Below, one piece after another: positions 5,227 to 10,513 of a stretch of DNA of 10,513 nucleotides. The position numbers were made by a program, and so were the translations under genes. Positions within the stretch are counted from its first letter, which is position 1, and each line of letters begins with the position of its first letter. This DNA comes from Archangiaceae bacterium (GTDB taxonomy: Bacteria > Myxococcota > Myxococcia > Myxococcales > Myxococcaceae), in the NCBI GenBank assembly GCA_023248915.1, contig JAHFDQ010000174.1, positions 1 to 10,513 on the forward strand, in the 5' to 3' direction. The notes under the pieces are model-generated. The model worked only from the letters and a program-made list of their open reading frames with translations, ran no database searches and had not been told where the DNA came from.

Positions 5227-8200
5227 GGATTCTCTACGAGCTCGAGCGCGCGCATCGCGACGGCGCGGAAGGCCGCGCTCGCCGGGAGAATTTCCGAGGG
5301 CGCCACCTGCGCCGGGTCGCCCCCCCGCACCCGGTCGTCCAAGAGCGCCAGCACCCGCGCGGCCGCCAGCGACGACCGGCAGGCGGTGAAGGCGGCGGCG
5401 GCGGCTGAGTCGAGCCCGGCCACCGGCCCGGTGCCCGCCAGCGCCCGGCCCGAAGGCCCCAGGGCAATAGCCAGGGCGCACAGGTAGGTCAGCTCGGTCG
5501 GGCCGGAGGTTGCGAGCGCGCCGGCTCCCAGCACCAACCCACCCACCACGCGGTAGGCCTCGACGCCGCCTGCGGGGTCGAGCCAGCGCCGGCCGTCGAA
5601 GCCGAAGCCTCCCAGCGCCAGGTCGAGCGTGTGCGAGAGCCGCGGCATCGTCTCGACCGTCACCTCGGGCCACCCGGCCTCGGGCGGCGTCAACCCGGCG
5701 TCGCCCGCGTCGGCCAGCCGGCGCACGGGCACCGCCGGCGCGGGCTGCCCGCTCGAGGTGAGCGCGGCGCCGAAGCCGTCCACCATGTCGGCGTCGTCCG
5801 TGCGGCCGAACAGGCGCAATGCCTCGCCGAAGAGCGTCCAACCGTCGGCGTCGGCCGGCCGCGCCCGCAAGAGCTCGGGCCACAGGCGCACCGCCAGCTC
5901 TGCGCCCTGCGCCGCAGGCGCCAGCCGCTCGGCCAGCAGCCGCCGGGTGTCGGCGTCGAGCGCGCCCTCGCCGAGCAGCCGCGTGCCCAACTTCACCGCG
6001 AAGGGCACCAGGTCGGCCTGCACGTATCCCTTCAGAATCTCGGCGAGCTCGCCCGGTACCTGGGTGAGCCGCTCGCGCAGCTGCAGCGCCTCGCCGGTGC
6101 GGCCGAGCGCTTGGGCCAGCTCGACGCGGCGGGCCAACCGCTCTGGAGTTTCGGGCAACTCGGCCAGCAGCCGGTGCGCGTCGGCCAGCCGCCCGAGCTT
6201 CCGGTAGGCGTTGGCCAGGGGTTCGCGGTGCGCCTCGACGGCTTCCGGCCCCGCCAGCTTCGACAGCCGCTCGGCCATCGCCACGAAGCGCTCGGGTTCG
6301 GCCTCGGCCGGCGTCAGGGCGACCAGGTTCTTCACCGAGACGACCGAACCGGGGTCGGACACCAGCGCCAGCCCGAAGGCTTCGCGGGCGCGGTCGGGCC
6401 GAGCCAGCGGGCCGGCGTAGAGTTCGCCCAGCTCGACGTCGAGCGCCGAGCGGGCCCGGTCGTCGGCCGCCAGCGGCGCCAACTGCTGAAGCGCCTCGGC
6501 CGCGCCCTCGAAGTCCTTCCGGCCGCGGCGCAGCTCGACCAGCTCGCGCCAGAGCGCGGCCCGGCGTTCGGGCAGCCGGCCCGCGGCCGCGACCAGCGCC
6601 CGGTCGTGAAGATCTGCCGGGAAGCCCTGGGCGGCGTCAGCCACCCTTCCTGCCAGCCCGGCCGGGTCGGCGAGCTTCGCCTTCTCGTCGACCAGCGAAT
6701 CCACCAGCCGCGCCGCCTGGCCCCAGCGGACGAGGTGGGCCACCGACCGCTTCTGAAGCTCTACGGCGTCGGCGAGCAGCGCCACCTCTTCGTACAGGCC
6801 ATAGGCGTGCTCGAGGACCCCGCCGCGCTCGCACAGCTCGCCCAGTTTGGTCAGCCCCGCGAAGTCCCTTCTGACCCGAAGCTCGGTCGCCAGCCGGAAG
6901 GCATTGGGCCCGCCGCCGTCTCCGGCGGCCATCGCCCAGAGCGCCTCTTCGGCCCGGGCCGCGTCGCCCGCGGCGTCGGCGAGCTGCAAGGCGCGCTCGA
7001 GCTCGCCCGCGGCCATCAACGGCGCGAAGCCCAGCGCCAGCGCGCGGTCGGGCGCACCCAACCACTCGAGCCGCCTCGCCGCCTCGACCGGGCCGAGCAG
7101 CTCGGGGTGGTCGGTCGCGACCTTCTCGACCAGCTCGCGGGCGGACGGGAGGTCGCCGCTGGCCTGCCAGAGCTCGGCGGCCTCGAGCAACAGCGGCCCC
7201 TGCTCGGACGGAGGCGACGCCTGGGACGCCTTCACCAACATGTCGGCAGCCTTGGCCGGTGCTCCGAGTTCGCGCCAGAGGGTGGCCAAGAGCCTCTGCC
7301 CTTCGACCGAGGGCTTCGCCACCAGCGCCGCGCGGCAGAGGGCGGCCGCCTGGGCGGCGTCCTTCGCCCGGTGGAGCGCCCGGGCGGCGGCGAGCAGCTG
7401 AGTCGCGCGCTCGGCCCCTTCGGCCAGCTCGGCGCGGGCGGCCAGCACCTTGCCGAGCGCCGCGTCATCGCCCGCGCGGGTGTGCAGATCTTCCAGGGCC
7501 TCGAGCGCGACGCCGTACCCGGCGCCGCCGGGGCCGCGCGCCGCCACCGCCTCGAAGAGGGCGCGCGCCTCGGCCGTCGCCCCGGCCGCCGCGTTCAGCT
7601 GGCCGAGCTCGAGCCGGCCCAGCGCCGCCTCGTCGGCGTCCTTGGCGGCCGCCACCAGCCGGGCCAGAGTGCCGGCCAGCCCGTCGGCGTCCTTGGCCGC
7701 GCGCTGCTCATCGGCGAGCACCCGCAGGGCGATGGGGTTGTCCGGGTCCATCCGCCCGGCGCGCAAGGTGAGCTCCTTGGCGCGATGCGGGTCGTCGAGC
7801 TGCTCGCCCGCCAGCCGCGCCCCCTCGAGCAGCCACTCGGCCGCCTGGACTCCGCCGGACGCTTCGGCGCCGCGCTCGTAGAGCTCGAGCAGCTCGGCGT
7901 GGCGCCCGAGCGCCTTCAACCCCGCCGCGGTCCGGTCGAGCACCGCGCGGTCTGCCGGGCGCAACTTCGACAGCGGCAAGAGCGCGTCGACGGCGTCCTT
8001 CGGGTCGTCGAAGAGGGCGGCCGCCCGCCGGTACAGCGCCTCGGCCTCGTCGGGCCGGGCGTCCCTGGCCAGCGCCACCGAGGTGTCGAACAGCCCGCGG
8101 GCGTTGTGCGAGCGGGCGTGCACCTCGGACAAGAGCGACAGCGCTTCCCGGCCGCGCGCGCCGCCGGGGTCGAGCTGCACCACCGCCTCGAAGGCCTCGG

Positions 8201-10513
8201 CCGCGTCGCGGAAGGCCCCGGCGTTCAGGGCGGCGTGGCCCAGCCGCAGTTGGGCCTTCTGCCGCAGGGCCGGGGTGACGCGGGCGCCGCCGGCCGCCAA
8301 CAGCTTCCGGTCGTAAGGCTGGGCCGCCGACGCCCCGCCGGCCTCGGCGGCCAGGTCGGCGCGCGCCACCAGCGCCTCGGTGTCGTCGGGGGTGACGCCG
8401 AGCAGCTCGTCCAGGGCCTCGGCGGCCGCGAGCGTCTCGCCGGCCTCGGACAGCCGCTGAGCCCGCTCGCGCAAGAGCTCTTGCGCCTCGGTGGGCACGG
8501 CCCGGGCGCGGTCGAGCAGCACGTCGCAGAGCCGGCGCACGTCGTTCTCGTAGCGGGCCTTCTCTGCCTCGAAGGCCGCGTCGTTCTGGGGCGCGCGCTC
8601 GAAGGCCTGGTCCTCGCAAAGCCGCGCCCGCTCGGCGGCGCCGCCCTTCCCGAAAGCCTCGGCCGCGGCCAGGTAGCTCTCGGCCGCGGCCGGCCCGTCC
8701 TGGCGCTCGGCCCGACGAAGCATCAGGGCCGCCAGCGCCTGCCAGTCGCCGGCCAGCTCGAGGTACGCGGCGTGGCGGGCGAAGGCGGGCTGGAACGGGT
8801 CCTGCTCGAGCACGACCGCGTCGAACTCGACCGCCTCGGCCGCGCGCCCGAGCTGGTGCAGCATCTCGGCGGCGCGCCCGGCCAGCTCGATGTCGTCGGG
8901 GGCGGCGGCCCGCGCGGCGAGCAGCGCCGCGGCCGCCTCGTGCGGCTTGCCGGCGCGCTCTTTGTAAATCTCGGCCGCCTTCATCAGGCGCTTGGCCCGG
9001 GTGGCCGGGTCGGTGGCGCGCACCGCCGCTTCCTCGTGCAGCGCGGCCAGGTCGGCCACCCGCCCCTGCTCTTCGAGGAGCACCGCCAACAGCGCCTCGG
9101 CCTCGGCCAGCCCGGGGTCGAGCGCCAGCGCTTCCCGAAGCGCGGCCTCGCCGGCGTCGGGCGCGGGCAACTGCCCGGTCGAGCGCCCCTTCAACGCGGC
9201 CTCGGCGCCGAATGGAGTCCGGGCGATGCCCAGGTGCAGCCGAGCCAGGTGGAGGAAGGACACCGCCCGCGCCGAGCCGGTCTGCTCGTCGATGATGCGC
9301 TCGACCCACTCGGCCTCGGCGTCAGCGTCTTCCCGGCGCTGGGCCAGCGCGGCGCCCAGCATCGCGGTGTGCAGGTCGGCGTGGAGCTCGTAGCTGCGCT
9401 CGAGCGCGCGCTCGGCGGCGATGAGGTCGAGCCGGGCGTCGCGCAACAGTTCGGCGCGGCGCCGCTCGAAGATGGCCGCCTGCTCGACCTGCTCTTCGTC
9501 GACGCACAGGTCGACCATCGCGAGCAGCGTCCGAAGCGCCTCGTCCACCCGGCCCGAGCCTTCGGCCAGCCCCGCCTCTTCTTCGTAGGCGGCGATGGCC
9601 CCGATGAAGTCACCGGCCTCGACGTGCAGGGCGGCGACGGAAGCCAGCTCGGCCATCAGGTCGACGATGCGCCCGCCATCGCGGTAGAGCTGCGCCAGCT
9701 CGAGGTGAACGCCGAGCGGGTCGGCCGCCGTCTCGCTGGCCCGCTCGAACAGCTTCGCGGCCAGGTCGGTGTCGGCCAGCTCGGTCCGGGCCCGCCGGGC
9801 CAGCCCGAGCAAGAGCGCGGTGGTCTGTTCGGAAGGGGCCAACTGCCCCGCGTGCTGGAACAGCAGCAAGATGGCTTCGCGCGGGTTGTCCTTCTCGACC
9901 AGCCCGGCCAGCCGTTCGACCGCGGCCCGGCACAGCGGCCGCTCGGAAATCAGCCGGCGCAGGGTGGTTTCCGCCAGCCCCCGGTCGCCCATCTGCTCGG
10001 CCAGGTCGGCCAGGCGCAGGAGCTGGCCTTCCGCGCGCTCGGGCTCGTCCTCGAAGCGCGCCCGGGCCGCCACCACGCGCTGCAGCGGCAGGGCCTCTTT
10101 CACCGCGCCGTGCAGGTAGAGCAGGTCGGCCAGCTCTTCCGCCGCAACGCCCTCGGCCGGCACCCGCGCGTGGGCGCGACGGGCCAGGCGCAGCGCCAGC
10201 TCGTTCTCGGGCGCGGCCCGGGCCAGCCGCACCCCTTCGCGCAACAGCGCCGCCGCCTCTTCGGGCGGGAGCGCCTCGGCCGCTTCCTCCATCCAGCGGG
10301 CTGCCTCGACCGATTCGCCGCGGGCCACCAAGAGCGCGGCCAGGCGCCTCAGCACGTCGACATTGCCGCGGTCGGCGGCGGCGGCGCGCCGGAGCGCGGC
10401 CTCGGCCGGACCCGGCTGGGCCAGGGTGTCGGAGTAGAGCACGCCCAGCTCGGCGAACAGCACCGCCTGCTGCGCCTTCGGGGCGTGGGCGCCCTCTCCG
10501 GCCAGCACCTCGG
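5223..10513 (-). CDS. Giant TPR-type helical-repeat protein (N-terminus off window)
   Basis: The frame is open from the right edge and gives at least 1,762 residues; the true start is outside, so any signal peptide or membrane anchor is unseen. Almost the whole length is Ala/Leu/Glu/Arg-rich helix-turn-helix repeats of TPR type, with many copies of patterns such as LGHAALNAGAFRDAAEAFEA, AEALYRRAAALF and LELGELYAG, often ending in a DP turn (LDPG, MDPDNP, SDPG). Such arrays form superhelical scaffolds for protein assemblies. The last ~169 residues (from about residue 1593, counting the GTG at 10508 as 1; nt 5226-5732) differ: Gly-, Trp- and Pro-containing, with RLSHTLDLALGGFGF, EAYRVVGGLVLGAGAL and a helical end. 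This may be a separate C-terminal domain. It is the first visible gene of the minus-strand operon and its stop overlaps the lipoprotein start (ATGA). Large TPR proteins are common in Myxococcota; I cannot assign this one to a named family or pathway. Confidence 0.85.
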   Translation of the reverse strand, partial: EVLAGEGAHAPKAQQAVLFAELGVLYSDTLAQPGPAEAALRRAAAADRGNVDVLRRLAALLVARGESVEAARWMEEAAEALPPEEAAALLREGVRLARAAPENELALRLARRAHARVPAEGVAAEELADLLYLHGAVKEALPLQRVVAARARFEDEPERAEGQLLRLADLAEQMGDRGLAETTLRRLISERPLCRAAVERLAGLVEKDNPREAILLLFQHAGQLAPSEQTTALLLGLARRARTELADTDLAAKLFERASETAADPLGVHLELAQLYRDGGRIVDLMAELASVAALHVEAGDFIGAIAAYEEEAGLAEGSGRVDEALRTLLAMVDLCVDEEQVEQAAIFERRRAELLRDARLDLIAAERALERSYELHADLHTAMLGAALAQRREDADAEAEWVERIIDEQTGSARAVSFLHLARLHLGIARTPFGAEAALKGRSTGQLPAPDAGEAALREALALDPGLAEAEALLAVLLEEQGRVADLAALHEEAAVRATDPATRAKRLMKAAEIYKERAGKPHEAAAALLAARAAAPDDIELAGRAAEMLHQLGRAAEAVEFDAVVLEQDPFQPAFARHAAYLELAGDWQALAALMLRRAERQDGPAAAESYLAAAEAFGKGGAAERARLCEDQAFERAPQNDAAFEAEKARYENDVRRLCDVLLDRARAVPTEAQELLRERAQRLSEAGETLAAAEALDELLGVTPDDTEALVARADLAAEAGGASAAQPYDRKLLAAGGARVTPALRQKAQLRLGHAALNAGAFRDAAEAFEAVVQLDPGGARGREALSLLSEVHARSHNARGLFDTSVALARDARPDEAEALYRRAAALFDDPKDAVDALLPLSKLRPADRAVLDRTAAGLKALGRHAELLELYERGAEASGGVQAAEWLLEGARLAGEQLDDPHRAKELTLRAGRMDPDNPIALRVLADEQRAAKDADGLAGTLARLVAAAKDADEAALGRLELGQLNAAAGATAEARALFEAVAARGPGGAGYGVALEALEDLHTRAGDDAALGKVLAARAELAEGAERATQLLAAARALHRAKDAAQAAALCRAALVAKPSVEGQRLLATLWRELGAPAKAADMLVKASQASPPSEQGPLLLEAAELWQASGDLPSARELVEKVATDHPELLGPVEAARRLEWLGAPDRALALGFAPLMAAGELERALQLADAAGDAARAEEALWAMAAGDGGGPNAFRLATELRVRRDFAGLTKLGELCERGGVLEHAYGLYEEVALLADAVELQKRSVAHLVRWGQAARLVDSLVDEKAKLADPAGLAGRVADAAQGFPADLHDRALVAAAGRLPERRAALWRELVELRRGRKDFEGAAEALQQLAPLAADDRARSALDVELGELYAGPLARPDRAREAFGLALVSDPGSVVSVKNLVALTPAEAEPERFVAMAERLSKLAGPEAVEAHREPLANAYRKLGRLADAHRLLAELPETPERLARRVELAQALGRTGEALQLRERLTQVPGELAEILKGYVQADLVPFAVKLGTRLLGEGALDADTRRLLAERLAPAAQGAELAVRLWPELLRARPADADGWTLFGEALRLFGRTDDADMVDGFGAALTSSGQPAPAVPVRRLADAGDAGLTPPEAGWPEVTVETMPRLSHTLDLALGGFGFDGRRWLDPAGGVEAYRVVGGLVLGAGALATSGPTELTYLCALAIALGPSGRALAGTGPVAGLDSAAAAAFTACRSSLAAARVLALLDDRVRGGDPAQVAPSEILPASAAFRAVAMRALELVENP

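Noticed and set aside
4642..5883. Extended 413-residue version of the small lipoprotein, beginning inside the TPR gene.
   Set aside because: The first ~219 residues are an Arg/Ala/Gly-rich shadow of the TPR coding sequence. A complete lipoprotein signal peptide starts at 5226 exactly at an ATGA overlap.
7708..9309. A 533-codon minus-strand frame inside the TPR gene, in another frame.
   Set aside because: Its product is almost only Arg, Gly and Ala, as expected when GC-rich coding DNA is read out of frame. The TPR frame is continuous over the same stretch and has helical-repeat periodicity.

Overview
The window is GC-rich DNA, most likely from a member of Myxococcota or a close deltaproteobacterial-type relative. 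That guess rests on three things: near-saturated G/C at third codon positions (which also opens long shadow frames on both strands), lipoproteins with Asp-Ala-Gly (DAG) linkers followed by cysteine-rich repeats, and a very large tetratricopeptide-type (TPR) protein. No taxonomic marker gene is present, so the assignment is inference.

Left part, plus strand (1-3144): the C-terminal 148 residues of an XdhC-family protein (molybdenum hydroxylase maturation), then two adjacent genes for secreted, lipid-anchored, cysteine-rich proteins. The lipoproteins are paralogues. They share a nine-cysteine N-terminal block with almost identical spacing, followed by eight and nine copies of a four-cysteine repeat. 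Gaps of 14 and 31 bp suggest that all three genes could be one transcript.

Centre (3145-3356): a 212-bp gap between convergent genes. It holds a perfect 26-bp inverted repeat with a 39-nt loop, placed almost symmetrically between the two stop codons. It may be a bidirectional terminator or a palindromic repeat element.

Right part, minus strand (10513 down to 3357): four genes in one compact operon, in transcription order a giant TPR-type helical-repeat protein (N-terminus off the window), a small cysteine-containing lipoprotein, QueC (preQ0 synthase of 7-deazaguanine/queuosine biosynthesis) and a secreted VanX-type D-Ala-D-Ala dipeptidase. Each junction is a four-base stop/start overlap (ATGA, TTGA, ATGA), so translation is probably coupled along the whole set. 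QueC starts at a TTG preceded by a strong Shine-Dalgarno sequence.

The biochemical roles in the operon (protein scaffold, surface lipoprotein, modified-nucleoside synthesis, cell-wall dipeptide hydrolysis) do not form a known pathway. I see no CRISPR array, transposase, tRNA, rRNA or phage gene, and no gene-free stretch longer than 300 bases. I found nothing that can be called a new defence or biosynthetic system. The most unusual items are the central palindrome, the coupled operon of unlike genes, and the paired lipoproteins with a shared uncharacterised cysteine block.
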